DNA of 64,000 bases from positions 1 through 64,000 of the forward strand of contig NZ_FNGD01000012.1 of the NCBI RefSeq assembly GCF_900102895.1, given 5' to 3'. Numbering within the stretch: the stretch's first letter is position 1; every line of letters starts with the position of its first letter. The translations under genes and the position numbers were made by a program. This document shows positions 16,845 through 25,162 of the stretch, in pieces. The notes under the pieces were generated by a model. That model saw only the letters and a list, made by a program, of their open reading frames with translations, had not been told where the DNA came from and did not search any database. The stretch comes from Arthrobacter sp. ov407 (GTDB lineage Bacteria > Actinomycetota > Actinomycetes > Actinomycetales > Micrococcaceae).

Positions 16845-17756
16845 CTAGTTGACGGCGGTGCGGGAGCCGCAGGAGAGCAGGTAGTTGCGGGTGCGCTTGG
16901 CGATCGGCATCGGGACGTCGAAGGCCACGGGGTACATGTCCTGTTCGACAATGCCAAAGATCGGCCGGTTCAGCGCCTCCACGGCTTCGATGACGGCGCG
17001 CAGGTCCGGCAGGCCGTTGGGCGGTTCGGTCATGACGCCGGCCAGGTTGGCGGCGGCCCAGGTCATGTTTTCCGCGTTGACCTTTTTGAGGATGTCCGGA
17101 TTGATCTGCTTCAGGTGCAGGTAGCCGATGCGGTCCGGGTAGTTCTTGATCAGCTCAAGGCTGGAGGCCCCGCAGTATTCGGCATGGCCGGTGTCCAGGC
17201 AGAGGTTGACGTACTTGGCGTCCGTGGCGGCGAGCAGGGTTTCGATGTCCTCCTGCGCGCCGACATGGGAATCTGCGTGCGAGTGGAACTGCTGCTTCAG
17301 GCCGAAGTCCTCCAGCAGCGTCTTGCCCAGGCGGTTGTGGCCGGCGAAGAGGTCGTCCCAGGCCTTTTCGCTGAGCTCGCCGCTCTCCACGGCTTCCCCG
17401 GTGACGTCGTCGCGCCACATCGCCGGGATGACCACCATGTGTTCCCCGCCCATCGCGGCCGTGAGCTCGGCGACCTTACGGGCCGGTTCCCACGCGGTGT
17501 CCCACTGGTCCAAACCACGGTGGAAAGCGGTGAACACGGTGCCGGCCGAGATCTTGAGGTCCCGCTGTTTGAGCTCTTCGGCCAGGCGTGCCGGATCGGT
17601 GGGGAGGTAGCCGTAGGGGCCCAGTTCGATCCACTTGTAGCCGGATTCGGCGACCTCGTCGAGGAAGCGTTCCCACGGGGTCTGCTTGGGGTCATCCGGA
17701 AACCAGACCCCCCAGGAGTCCGGCGCGGTGCCAATGATCAGCTTGTTCTCAGTCAT
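16845..17756 (-). CDS. iolE: Myo-inosose-2 dehydratase
   Basis: 303 residues with the IolE opening TAPDSWGVWFPDDP, then YKWIELGPYGYLP, CLDTGHAEYCG and YLHLKQI, which hold the metal-binding residues of the barrel. IolE removes water from 2-keto-myo-inositol, giving the diketone used by IolD. It precedes iolG by 18 bp. A long hairpin (17776-17825) separates it from the upstream iolA, so its message level may differ from that of iolC-iolA. Confidence 0.93.
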   Translation of the reverse strand: MTENKLIIGTAPDSWGVWFPDDPKQTPWERFLDEVAESGYKWIELGPYGYLPTDPARLAEELKQRDLKISAGTVFTAFHRGLDQWDTAWEPARKVAELTAAMGGEHMVVIPAMWRDDVTGEAVESGELSEKAWDDLFAGHNRLGKTLLEDFGLKQQFHSHADSHVGAQEDIETLLAATDAKYVNLCLDTGHAEYCGASSLELIKNYPDRIGYLHLKQINPDILKKVNAENMTWAAANLAGVMTEPPNGLPDLRAVIEAVEALNRPIFGIVEQDMYPVAFDVPMPIAKRTRNYLLSCGSRTAVN

Positions 17757-17775
17757 TTCGATTCCTTCTCATCGG

Positions 17776-17825
17776 TTGCTCCGCAGGTGCCGTTTTGGAC
17801 CCTCAAAACGGCGGTTGCGGAGCAA
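17776..17825. repeat. Long inverted repeat between iolA and iolE
   Basis: TTGCTCCGCA (17776-17785) pairs with TGCGGAGCAA (17816-17825), and inside it GCCGTTTTG pairs with CAAAACGGC, with a 3x3 internal loop and a 6-base apical loop. No T-run follows on the minus strand. It may be an RNA processing or stability element rather than a terminator. Confidence 0.7.
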
Positions 17826-17859
17826 TCGATCGTGGTTAGTCGAGGCGCTAGTTGGGTAG

Positions 17860-19377
17860 TCAGTTGGAGGGGAAGTTGTAGGAGGCGCCGGAGGCGTGGG
17901 TCGGTTCGGGCCACCGGGAGGTGACTACCTTGCCGCGGGTGTAGAAGGAGACGCCTTCCGGGCCGTAGATGTGCTTGTCGCCGAACAGTGAGGCCTTCCA
18001 GCCGCCGAAGGAGTGGTAAGCCACGGGCACGGGCAGCGGGACGTTGATGCCGATCATGCCCACCGTAACGGAGCGCTGGAACTTCCGGGCCGCGGCGCCG
18101 GAGGAGGTGAAGATGGCGGTGCCGTTGCCGTAGGGGTTGGAATTGATCAGGGCGATGCCAGCGTCGAGGTCCTCCACGCGGACCACGACGAGGACGGGCC
18201 CGAAGATTTCCTCGGTGTAGGCGGTCATCTCGGACTTGACGTGGTCCAGGACGGTGGGGCCGACCCAGAAGCCGTCCTCGTGGCCGGGGACCACGAGGTC
18301 ACGGCCGTCCACCACCAAGGCGGCGCCAGCAGTTTCGGCCTCGGTGACGATCCGGACTATGCGTTCCTTGGATGCCGGGGTGATGACAGGTCCCATGTCG
18401 GCGCCGGGGGCGGTGCCGTTGTTGACCTTGACGGCCAGGGCGCGCTCTTCGACCTTCTTGACCAGCAGGTCCGCTGCCTCACCGACGGCGACGGCGACAG
18501 AGATGGCCATGCAGCGCTCGCCGGCGGAGCCGAAGGCGGCGGCGGCCAAGTGGTCGGCGGCGTTGTCGAGGTCAGCGTCGGGCAGGATGATCGCGTGGTT
18601 CTTCGCGCCGCCCAGGGCCTGGACGCGCTTGCCGTGGGCGGTGGCGGTCTCGTGGACGTGCCGGGCGATCGGGGTGGAGCCGACGAAGGAGATGCCGTCC
18701 ACGTCCGGGTGGGTCAGGAGGCCGTCGACGGTCTCCTTGTCACCATGCAGGACCTGGAAGACCCCGTCGGGCAGGCCCGCGTCCTTCCACAGCTTGGCGA
18801 GCAGCATGGAGGCGGAGGGGTCGCGTTCGGAGGGCTTGAGGATGAAGGCGTTGCCGGTGGCGATCGCCATGGGGGCCATCCACAGCGGCACCATGACGGG
18901 GAAGTTGAACGGGGTGATGCCGGCGACGACGCCGAGGGGCTCGCGGAAGGAGAAGACGTCGATGCCCGTGGAGACCTGGTCCGAGTAGTCGCCCTTGAGC
19001 AGCTGTGGGATGCCGCAGGCGAACTCGATGACCTCCAGGCCGCGGCCGACCTCGCCCTTCGCGTCGGAGAGGACCTTGCCGTGCTCGGCCGTGACCAGCT
19101 GAGCGAGCTCGTCCACGTGGGCGGCGACGAGCTCGCGGAACTTGAACAGCACGGCGGTGCGCTTGGCCAGGGAGATGTCGCCCCAGGAATCGGCGGCGGC
19201 ACGTGCGGCCGCGACAGTGTTGTCCAGGTCGGCCCGGTTGGCCAGGCGCAGCTCTGCGGAGACGGCGCCGGTGGCGGGGTTGTAGACCGGCTGGGTGCGC
19301 GTGCCCACGCCTGCGGTTTCAGCGCCGTTGATGAAGTGGCGGATGGTTTTGGTGCTCTGATGCGTGGTGGTAGTCAT
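17860..19377 (-). CDS. iolA: Methylmalonate-semialdehyde dehydrogenase (CoA-acylating)
   Basis: 505 residues of the aldehyde dehydrogenase family. Cofactor motif ITPFNFP (154-160), FVGSTPIARH, and the catalytic Cys289 in GERCM. In inositol breakdown it oxidises malonate semialdehyde to acetyl-CoA and CO2. The ATG at 19377 has AAGGA about 8 bases upstream; the longer frame is antisense-like noise. It lies 37 bp after iolD. A valine-pathway MmsA role is also known for the family, but the operon favours IolA. Confidence 0.92.
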   Translation of the reverse strand: MTTTTHQSTKTIRHFINGAETAGVGTRTQPVYNPATGAVSAELRLANRADLDNTVAAARAAADSWGDISLAKRTAVLFKFRELVAAHVDELAQLVTAEHGKVLSDAKGEVGRGLEVIEFACGIPQLLKGDYSDQVSTGIDVFSFREPLGVVAGITPFNFPVMVPLWMAPMAIATGNAFILKPSERDPSASMLLAKLWKDAGLPDGVFQVLHGDKETVDGLLTHPDVDGISFVGSTPIARHVHETATAHGKRVQALGGAKNHAIILPDADLDNAADHLAAAAFGSAGERCMAISVAVAVGEAADLLVKKVEERALAVKVNNGTAPGADMGPVITPASKERIVRIVTEAETAGAALVVDGRDLVVPGHEDGFWVGPTVLDHVKSEMTAYTEEIFGPVLVVVRVEDLDAGIALINSNPYGNGTAIFTSSGAAARKFQRSVTVGMIGINVPLPVPVAYHSFGGWKASLFGDKHIYGPEGVSFYTRGKVVTSRWPEPTHASGASYNFPSN

Positions 19378-19414
19378 GAGACTCGTCCTTGAGTGGTTGA
19401 AGTTCGAAGGGGGA

Positions 19415-21376
19415 TCAGCCGAGCAGCTTGCGCTGGCGGCCCTTGTGGTCGGTGTAGGTCTGGAAGGCCTGTTTCGTCGAGTCGAGCTCAGAGACCTGGG
19501 AGACCGGAACGTCCCACCACGACTCGGAGCTGGGAGCATCCAGCAGCGGATCGGATTCGACGTGGATGACGATCGGGCCGCCGCGTTCGGGCGCTGCCTT
19601 GGCGTCGCGGATGGCCTGCTCGAGCTCCGCGATGACCTTCTCCCCCGGTTCGATCCGGATCACCTTCACGCCGAGGCTTTCGGCGTTCAGGGCCAGGTCC
19701 ACCGGGAGCCGGTCGCCGTCGTCGAAGCTGTGGTGCTCCTCGTCCAGGGCCCGGTACTGGGTGCCGAAACGCTGGGAGCCGAGGGACTCGGAGAGCGAGC
19801 CGATCGAGGCGTAGCCGTGGTTCTGGATCAGGACCACAATCAGCTTGATCCGCTCGGCGACGGCGGTGACGAGTTCGGTGTGCATCATCAGGTAGGAGCC
19901 GTCCCCCACCATGACGACGACGTCGCGCTGCGCGCCGCCCTTCGCGGCTTCGGCGAGGGCCGCGCGCTTGACGCCGAGGCCGCCCGGGATCTCGTAGCCC
20001 ATGCAGGAGTAGGCGTATTCGACGTGGTAGCCGAACGGGTCCCGGACGCGCCACATCTTGTGCAGGTCACCGGGGAGCGAGCCGGCGGCGCAGATCACGA
20101 CGTCCTGGGCGTCCATGGCGCGGTTCGTGGCGCCGATGATCTCGTTCTGCGCCGGCAGTGGGGTGAAGCGGGTATCGAACGCCTCGTCCACCGTGGCGTC
20201 CCAGCGCTTTTTCTCGTTCGCGATCTGCTGCTCGAGGTCCGCGCCGATGCGGTAGCCGCCGAGGGCCCGATTCAGCTTCACGAGGGCCTTGCGGGCGTCC
20301 GCCACGATCGGAAGCGAGGTGCCGTGCTTGTAGGCGTCGATCGGGGCGACGTTGATGTTGATGAACTTCACGTCCGGGTTCTGGAACGCCGTCCGGGACG
20401 CAGTGGTGAAGTCTTCGTAGCGGGTGCCGATGCCGATGATGAGGTCCGATTCGGCGGCGAAGGCGTTCGCCGCCGTCGTGCCGGTGGACCCGATCGCGCC
20501 GAGGGAGAACTTGTGGTCCCAGGGCAGAACGCCGACGCCGGCCTGGGTGTTGCCCACCGGGATGCCGGTCAATTCGGCCAACTTCGCGAGTTCCTCGTTG
20601 GCGTAGGCGTACAGCACGCCGCCGCCGGCGATGATCAGCGGGCGCTTGGCGGCGCGGATCGCCTCGGCGGCGCGGCGAATGTCCTCGTCGTCGGCGTCCG
20701 GGCGGCGGATCCGCCATTCCCGCTCGGCAAGGAACTCCTCGGGCACGTCGAACGCCTCGGCCTGGACGTCCTGGGGCAGCGAGATCGTGACCGCGCCGGT
20801 CTCGGCGGGGTCGGTGAGGACGCGGAGGCCGTGGTGGAACGCGGAGAACAGTTGCTCGGGCCGGGAGACGCGGTCGAAGAACTTGGACAGCGGCCGGAAG
20901 GCGTCATTGACGGTGATGTCGTAGGCGTAGGGCTGTTCGAGCTGCTGCAGCACGGGGTCGGCGGCGCGGGTGGCGAACGTATCACTCGGCAGCAGCAGGA
21001 CCGGCAGCCGGTTGGTGGTGGCCAGGGCCGCCCCGGTGAGCAGGTTTGAGGAACCCGGGCCGATCGAGGTGCTGATCGCGAAGGTCTGGCGGCGCCGGGT
21101 GTGGCGGGCGAAGCCGACGGCCTGGTGGGACTGGGCCTGCTCGTTGCGGCCTTGGTAGTACGGCATGATCGTCGGATCGAGCTGCTGGTACTGCTTGAGG
21201 GCCTGGCCGACGCCGGCAACGTTGCCGTGGCCAAAGATGCCGAACGTACCGGGAATCAAGCGTTCCCGGAAGTCCTGGCCGCCGACCGAATCGACGGTGT
21301 ACTGCTTGGACAGGTATTCGACGACGGCCTGGGCGACTGTCATTCTGCGTGTTCCTGGTGCAGTGCTGATTCCCAT
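19415..21376 (-). CDS. iolD: 3D-(3,5/4)-trihydroxycyclohexane-1,2-dione hydrolase (ThDP-dependent)
   Basis: 653 residues of the acetolactate-synthase-like ThDP superfamily: N-terminal PYR domain with the conserved Glu near EQAQSHQAVG, a central domain, and a C-terminal PP domain whose ThDP/Mg motif starts at VMVGDGSYLMM. IolD opens the inositol ring by hydrolysing the dione to 5-deoxy-glucuronate. The ATG at 21376 has GGAG nine bases upstream; an internal ATG at MTVAQ is a weaker alternative. The stop of the aldolase gene lies only 6 bp upstream. Confidence 0.94.
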   Translation of the reverse strand: MGISTAPGTRRMTVAQAVVEYLSKQYTVDSVGGQDFRERLIPGTFGIFGHGNVAGVGQALKQYQQLDPTIMPYYQGRNEQAQSHQAVGFARHTRRRQTFAISTSIGPGSSNLLTGAALATTNRLPVLLLPSDTFATRAADPVLQQLEQPYAYDITVNDAFRPLSKFFDRVSRPEQLFSAFHHGLRVLTDPAETGAVTISLPQDVQAEAFDVPEEFLAEREWRIRRPDADDEDIRRAAEAIRAAKRPLIIAGGGVLYAYANEELAKLAELTGIPVGNTQAGVGVLPWDHKFSLGAIGSTGTTAANAFAAESDLIIGIGTRYEDFTTASRTAFQNPDVKFININVAPIDAYKHGTSLPIVADARKALVKLNRALGGYRIGADLEQQIANEKKRWDATVDEAFDTRFTPLPAQNEIIGATNRAMDAQDVVICAAGSLPGDLHKMWRVRDPFGYHVEYAYSCMGYEIPGGLGVKRAALAEAAKGGAQRDVVVMVGDGSYLMMHTELVTAVAERIKLIVVLIQNHGYASIGSLSESLGSQRFGTQYRALDEEHHSFDDGDRLPVDLALNAESLGVKVIRIEPGEKVIAELEQAIRDAKAAPERGGPIVIHVESDPLLDAPSSESWWDVPVSQVSELDSTKQAFQTYTDHKGRQRKLLG

Positions 21377-21382
21377 GGGAAG

Positions 21383-22378
21383 TTACTCCGATGCTTCTTC
21401 GGTGCGGGTGGATTCGGTGTGGCCCGATTCGGTGCGCGTGGATTCGGTGTGGCTTGGTTCGGTGTGGTGCAGCAGCGAGGCAGCGGTTGCCACGGCGCCG
21501 GCGACGTCACCGTCCTGCGGGTAGAGCAGGGTCCGGCCCACGGTCAGGCCCTGGACGCCGGGCAAGGCGAGGGCGGCCTGCCAGCTGGCGAACACGTCGT
21601 CCTGGCTGCCCTCCGGGTCTCCGCCCAGGAGCACGGTGGGCATGGTGGTGGACGCCATGACGCGTTCCATCTCGGCCACCACGGGAAGCTTCATCCAGGT
21701 GTAGGCGCTGCTTGCGCCGAGGCCTTCGGCGATGGCGACTGACTTGATGACGGCGTTGGTGGAGAGGTCGTTGCGGACCCTTCCGTTCTCGCGGACGGAG
21801 AGGAACGGTTCCACCATGGCGATCAGCCTGCGTTCGGAGAGGGAGTCGATGGCCCTCGCGGTCGCTTCCAGGGTGGCCACCGTGTCTGGGTCGCCGAGGC
21901 AGATGCGGGTGAGCATCTTGCCGCCGTCGGCGCCCAGGGCCTCGAGCGCGGCCGCGGTGTGCCCGGTAAAACGGTCATCGAATTCGTTCACCAGCCCGGA
22001 GAGCCCCCCGCGGTTCATCGAGCCGAAGAGCAGCTTACCCTCGAGCGCGCCGAGCAGAAGCAGATCGTCCATGATGTCCGGCGAGGCCAGAACGCCATCC
22101 ACGTCCGGGTTGGCCAGGGCAATCCGCAGGCGGTCCAGGAGCTGCCGGCGGTCTGCCATGGCCACGGGGTCATTGCCGACCGCCAGCGACCCGCGGGCGG
22201 GGTGGTCGGCGGCGACGATGAAGTTCTGCCTGCGGGCCCGGACGCCGGGGTGGCGGCGGCGTGCCTTGGCGGCGCGGGCAATCGCTTCCGGATCTTCGAG
22301 CCGGATGATGCTCAGGTGCTCATAACGACGGGGATCATCGCCCACCGCAAGCGTGGCGGCGGCTGGGTTGACGCTCAC
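21383..22378 (-). CDS. Class I aldolase-like (beta/alpha)8 protein of the iol operon (Cgl0159 type)
   Basis: 331 residues. The barrel contains FIVAADHPARGSL, LLFGSMNRGGLSG, and a Lys in YTWMKLP followed by TVLLGGDPEG, the layout of deoxyribose-phosphate/FBP-aldolase-like proteins. It probably fills the IolJ role, splitting 6-phospho-5-dehydro-2-deoxygluconate into DHAP and malonate semialdehyde, since no other iolJ is seen; this is inference. It overlaps iolC by 4 bp. The last about 27 residues are an odd repeat of His-Thr-Glu-Ser and Arg-Thr-Glu units not expected in the fold. Confidence 0.78.
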   Translation of the reverse strand: MSVNPAAATLAVGDDPRRYEHLSIIRLEDPEAIARAAKARRRHPGVRARRQNFIVAADHPARGSLAVGNDPVAMADRRQLLDRLRIALANPDVDGVLASPDIMDDLLLLGALEGKLLFGSMNRGGLSGLVNEFDDRFTGHTAAALEALGADGGKMLTRICLGDPDTVATLEATARAIDSLSERRLIAMVEPFLSVRENGRVRNDLSTNAVIKSVAIAEGLGASSAYTWMKLPVVAEMERVMASTTMPTVLLGGDPEGSQDDVFASWQAALALPGVQGLTVGRTLLYPQDGDVAGAVATAASLLHHTEPSHTESTRTESGHTESTRTEEASE

Positions 22379-23376
22379 AGGGCTGCTCCTTCGGTGGCAT
22401 AGGTACCCGGTACCAGGCGGCCGCGTTCGGCGAGCAGGCCGGTGACTTCTCCGGGCGTCGGCATCGCGTCGGCGCAGGACAGACGGGAGGCGACCAGGGC
22501 GCCGGCGGCGTTGGCGAAGTCGAGGACCTGGGCCAGCGGCCAGCCGGAGAGCAGCCCGTGGCAGAAGGCCCCGCCGAAGGAGTCGCCGGCTCCGAGTCCG
22601 TTGACGGTTTCCACCGGCACCGGGGCGGAGACCACGCGCTCGGTGCGGGTCTTGGCCATGACCCCTTCCGGGCCCAGCTTCACGACGGCGATTTCGACGC
22701 CGGCCGCGAGCAGCCGGTCCGCCTGTTCATCCGGGGTGCCCTCGCCGACGGCGACGGCGCATTCCTTGTCGTTGCCGATCGCGACGGTGACGTGCGGCAG
22801 GATCCTGGCGACCTGCTCGCGGGCTTCTTCCTCGGAGGCCCAGAACATCGGCCGGTAATCGAGGTCCAGGATGGTGAACTGGCCGGGCTTGAGCCCGCTG
22901 CGGGGCCGCGCCTCGTGGGCTGTGAGGTGGGCGGTCCGGCTGGGCTCCTGGCAGAGGCCGGTGACGGTGGACCAGAAGATTCCGGCGTCCCGGATGGCGT
23001 CCAGGTCCAGCTCCTCGGCCTGGATCTGCAGATCCGGTGCTGTGGGGAAGCGTCCATAGAAGTAGAGCGGGAAGTCTTCCGGAGGCTTGATGGCGCAGAA
23101 CGTAACCGCGGTGGGCCATTCCTTGACCGCCGTGACGAAGGAGTCGTCCACGTTGAACTTGTGCAGTTCGCGATGCAGGTATTTGCCGAAGGCGTCGTCA
23201 CCGGTTCGGGTGATGACGGCAGCGCGCCGGCCGTGGCGGGCAGCGGCGACCGCTACGTTGGACGGGGATCCGCCAAGGTACTTTCCGAAGGACGTGACAT
23301 CCTCCAGATCCACCCCGATGTCGTTCGGGTAGATATCAACACTTATTCGCCCGATCGTGAGCAGTTCGTGGGTCAC
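22375..23376 (-). CDS. iolC: 5-dehydro-2-deoxygluconokinase
   Basis: 333 residues of the PfkB/ribokinase family. N-terminal GRISVDIYPNDIGV and YLGGSPSNVAVAAARHG, and the C-terminal signature NGLGAGDSFGGAF with the catalytic Asp. IolC phosphorylates 5-dehydro-2-deoxygluconate before aldol cleavage. It starts at a GTG with AAAGG upstream at slightly long spacing. First gene of the core operon, with paired operator cores at 23499-23524 about 130 bp before it. Confidence 0.92.
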   Translation of the reverse strand: MTHELLTIGRISVDIYPNDIGVDLEDVTSFGKYLGGSPSNVAVAAARHGRRAAVITRTGDDAFGKYLHRELHKFNVDDSFVTAVKEWPTAVTFCAIKPPEDFPLYFYGRFPTAPDLQIQAEELDLDAIRDAGIFWSTVTGLCQEPSRTAHLTAHEARPRSGLKPGQFTILDLDYRPMFWASEEEAREQVARILPHVTVAIGNDKECAVAVGEGTPDEQADRLLAAGVEIAVVKLGPEGVMAKTRTERVVSAPVPVETVNGLGAGDSFGGAFCHGLLSGWPLAQVLDFANAAGALVASRLSCADAMPTPGEVTGLLAERGRLVPGTYATEGAAL

Positions 23377-23498
23377 GGTGATCGTGGACCTTTCTGGTGT
23401 GAACTCGGTACCTTGGCGCAGCCTGAGCTTCGGTGCTTATTCGGTGCTTAGGCGCCGGCGTGAGCCGGGCCACAACCACTACTTTGCCTCAGAATCTA

Positions 23499-23524
23499 TG
23501 TACTGTCAAAGGTTTGTACTGACA
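23499..23524. promoter_or_regulatory. iol-regulon operator pair before iolC, site C
   Basis: TGTACTGTCA (23499-23508) and TGTACTGACA (23515-23524) are two close copies of the TGTCCTGACA core, 16 bp apart from start to start. In minus sense a TTGACA -35 element (23509-23504) overlaps the first copy; the -10 is weak. Fits repression of the iolC operon promoter. Confidence 0.55.
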
Positions 23525-23611
23525 TATTTACAACATGACACGGGGGGTAAGAATTGCCCCGTCGCGCGGGTGTCGTGGCGGCGCCAGAAAGTGCCGGAAT
23601 CGCCGCGGAAG

Positions 23612-24016
23612 TTACCTGGCAGGGACCCCAAGCTCTCCAGTGACGTACTGGGCCCGACCGAAACCGAACGACCAGTCCCCCGCGGTGTTCTCGACGTATC
23701 CGATGAACACGTCCTCGCCGGCCACCCCCGCAGCGGCCAGGCTGTCCGCAATGGCCGCAAACAGGGACTGCTTGATTGGCTGACTGCGCCCGGCCTGGGT
23801 GAAGATCTGGATCATCACCACATCCGGCGTCCGCTCGAAGCCGAGACCGGCATCTTGGGCGACAATCTGCCCCGCGGGATGTTCCGTCAGCACGTGGAAG
23901 TAGTCCCGCTCCGGAATGCCAAATTCGGCCACGATCGCAGCATGGATTCCCTGGCTGAGCCCGCGGAGCTGCTCCGCAGTGCGGCCCTGGTTGACGTCGA
24001 TTCGCACGAGAGGCAC
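23612..24016 (-). CDS. Tautomerase-family protein (4-oxalocrotonate tautomerase superfamily)
   Basis: 134 residues. The GTG at 24016 is preferred over the ATG at 24022 because it puts Pro directly after the initiator, as required for the catalytic N-terminal proline, and because AAGGAG then stands at 6 bases rather than touching the start. The mature sequence begins PLVRIDVNQGR, with TEQL-like helix and the motif DVVMIQIFTQAGRS. The family interconverts keto and enol forms. It is upstream of iolC on the same strand and carries the same operator, so a role on keto-inositol intermediates is possible but unproven. Confidence 0.82.
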   Translation of the reverse strand: MPLVRIDVNQGRTAEQLRGLSQGIHAAIVAEFGIPERDYFHVLTEHPAGQIVAQDAGLGFERTPDVVMIQIFTQAGRSQPIKQSLFAAIADSLAAAGVAGEDVFIGYVENTAGDWSFGFGRAQYVTGELGVPAR

Positions 24017-24036
24017 TCGCATCTCCTTCGTTAGTT

Positions 24037-24046
24037 TGTCCTGACA
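24037..24046. promoter_or_regulatory. iol-regulon operator candidate, site D (tautomerase promoter)
   Basis: TGTCCTGACA inside the 16-base sequence TAGTTTGTCCTGACAT that is identical to site A. In minus sense it overlaps the end of a TAGTAT -10 box preceded at 18 bp by TTGCGT, and it is about 20 bp before the start codon, a position suited to repression. Confidence 0.6.
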
Positions 24047-24143
24047 TACTAACAAATATGGACGAAACGACGCAAGGATTTCCAGGCGGCTGGGGTCTTG
24101 TGCGGACTGCGCCTCCGGCGTAGCGTTAACAACCTAGAGGTTG

Positions 24144-24161
24144 ATCAATGAAGTAATTGAT
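24144..24161. promoter_or_regulatory. Operator candidate for the ArsR-type regulator
   Basis: ATCAAT and ATTGAT form inverted half sites separated by 6 bp, an AT-rich island in GC-rich DNA directly before the ArsR gene. ArsR/SmtB proteins often bind such 12-2-12-like or shorter imperfect palindromes. Autoregulation is inferred. Confidence 0.45.
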
Positions 24162-24223
24162 TACCCTCTTGGTTGGGCAGAGTTCCTTTGGCGGAGACCT
24201 TGGGACGAGGAGGTGGGAACCGA

Positions 24224-24586
24224 GTGGAAGCACGCGACGACGGCGAGCTCGACGCGGCCTTCCTGGCCCTCGCCGATCCGATCCGCCGCCGTATCATTGC
24301 CCGGCTCAGCCGGGGTCCGGCCACCGTCAATGAACTGGCGGAGCCCTTCGCGATCACCAAGCAGGCGGTCTCGAAACACATCCAGGTCCTCGAGCAGGCG
24401 CAGCTTGTCACGCGCACCCGTGACGCCCAGCGCCGGCCCGTGCACCTGAACCCCGCACGGCTGGAAGCGCTCACCGCCTGGATCGACCAATACCGGCTGG
24501 TCCGCGAGGGGCAATTCCGCAGCCTTGACGCCGTGCTTGAAAACCGCGCCGCCCGTGGCGGCACACAGGCAAAGGATGCATCATGA
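24224..24586 (+). CDS. ArsR/SmtB-family transcriptional regulator
   Basis: 120 residues from the GTG at 24224 with AGGAGG about 10 bases upstream. The winged helix is clear: FLALADPIRRRIIARLSRG, then VNELAEPFAITKQAVSKHIQVLE. No Cys-based metal site is visible, so it is of the non-metal subgroup commonly paired with AHSA1 proteins. It overlaps the AHSA1 gene by 4 bp, so the two are coupled. Confidence 0.88.
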   Translation: MEARDDGELDAAFLALADPIRRRIIARLSRGPATVNELAEPFAITKQAVSKHIQVLEQAQLVTRTRDAQRRPVHLNPARLEALTAWIDQYRLVREGQFRSLDAVLENRAARGGTQAKDAS

Positions 24587-25065
24587 GCAACGCATTGAAA
24601 CTGACTGTCCCCGAGGGGCTGCCGTTCATCGATTTCGAGCGCGAATTCGATTTTCCCGTGTCCGAGGTCTTCCGGGCACACAAGGACCCGGAGCTTGTCG
24701 CCCAGTGGCTCGGGCCGCGGCAGATGACCATGAGCGTTAGCCACTACGACTTCAGGACCGGCGGCGGCTACCGCTACACCCACACCGGGCCGGACGGCAG
24801 CGCGTATGTTTTCAGCGGCGTCTTCCACACCGTCCGCGAGAACGACTTCGCCATCCAGACCTTCGAGTTCGACGGCTACCCGGATGTTGTGAGCATTGAG
24901 TTCCTGACCTTCGAGGACCTCGGCGCCGGCCGTTCGCGGCTCAGCGCCCGCGCGGTCTACCCCAGCATGGAGGCGCGGGACGGTATGGCGCAGTCCGGAA
25001 TGGAGGGCGGCATGTCCGAAAGCTACGAACGGCTCGAAGAACTCCTCACCGGGGCAAAGGTCTAG
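24583..25065 (+). CDS. SRPBCC protein of the AHSA1 (Aha1-like) family
   Basis: 160 residues with the AHSA1 pattern VFRAHKDPELVAQWLGPRQM at the start, GGGYRYTH in the middle and a C-terminal helix with GMSESYERLEELL. Members bind small hydrophobic ligands; the usual pairing with an ArsR regulator suggests stress or toxin response. Function of this one is unknown. Confidence 0.85.
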   Translation: MSNALKLTVPEGLPFIDFEREFDFPVSEVFRAHKDPELVAQWLGPRQMTMSVSHYDFRTGGGYRYTHTGPDGSAYVFSGVFHTVRENDFAIQTFEFDGYPDVVSIEFLTFEDLGAGRSRLSARAVYPSMEARDGMAQSGMEGGMSESYERLEELLTGAKV

Positions 25066-25096
25066 GGCCGCAGGGGATCCGGACTCAACGACCCAA

Positions 25097-25154
25097 AAAG
25101 TACGACGGCGGCTGCCGCCCTCGCCGCGAAGGTGGCCTGCCGCCGTCGTACTTT
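25097..25154. terminator. Perfect 16-bp inverted repeat, probable terminator
   Basis: AAAGTACGACGGCGGC (25097-25112) and GCCGCCGTCGTACTTT (25139-25154) pair perfectly around a 26-base loop. A- and T-ends allow use on both strands, between the AHSA1 gene and the converging sucCD operon. Confidence 0.65.
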
Positions 25155-25162
25155 AAAGAAAC

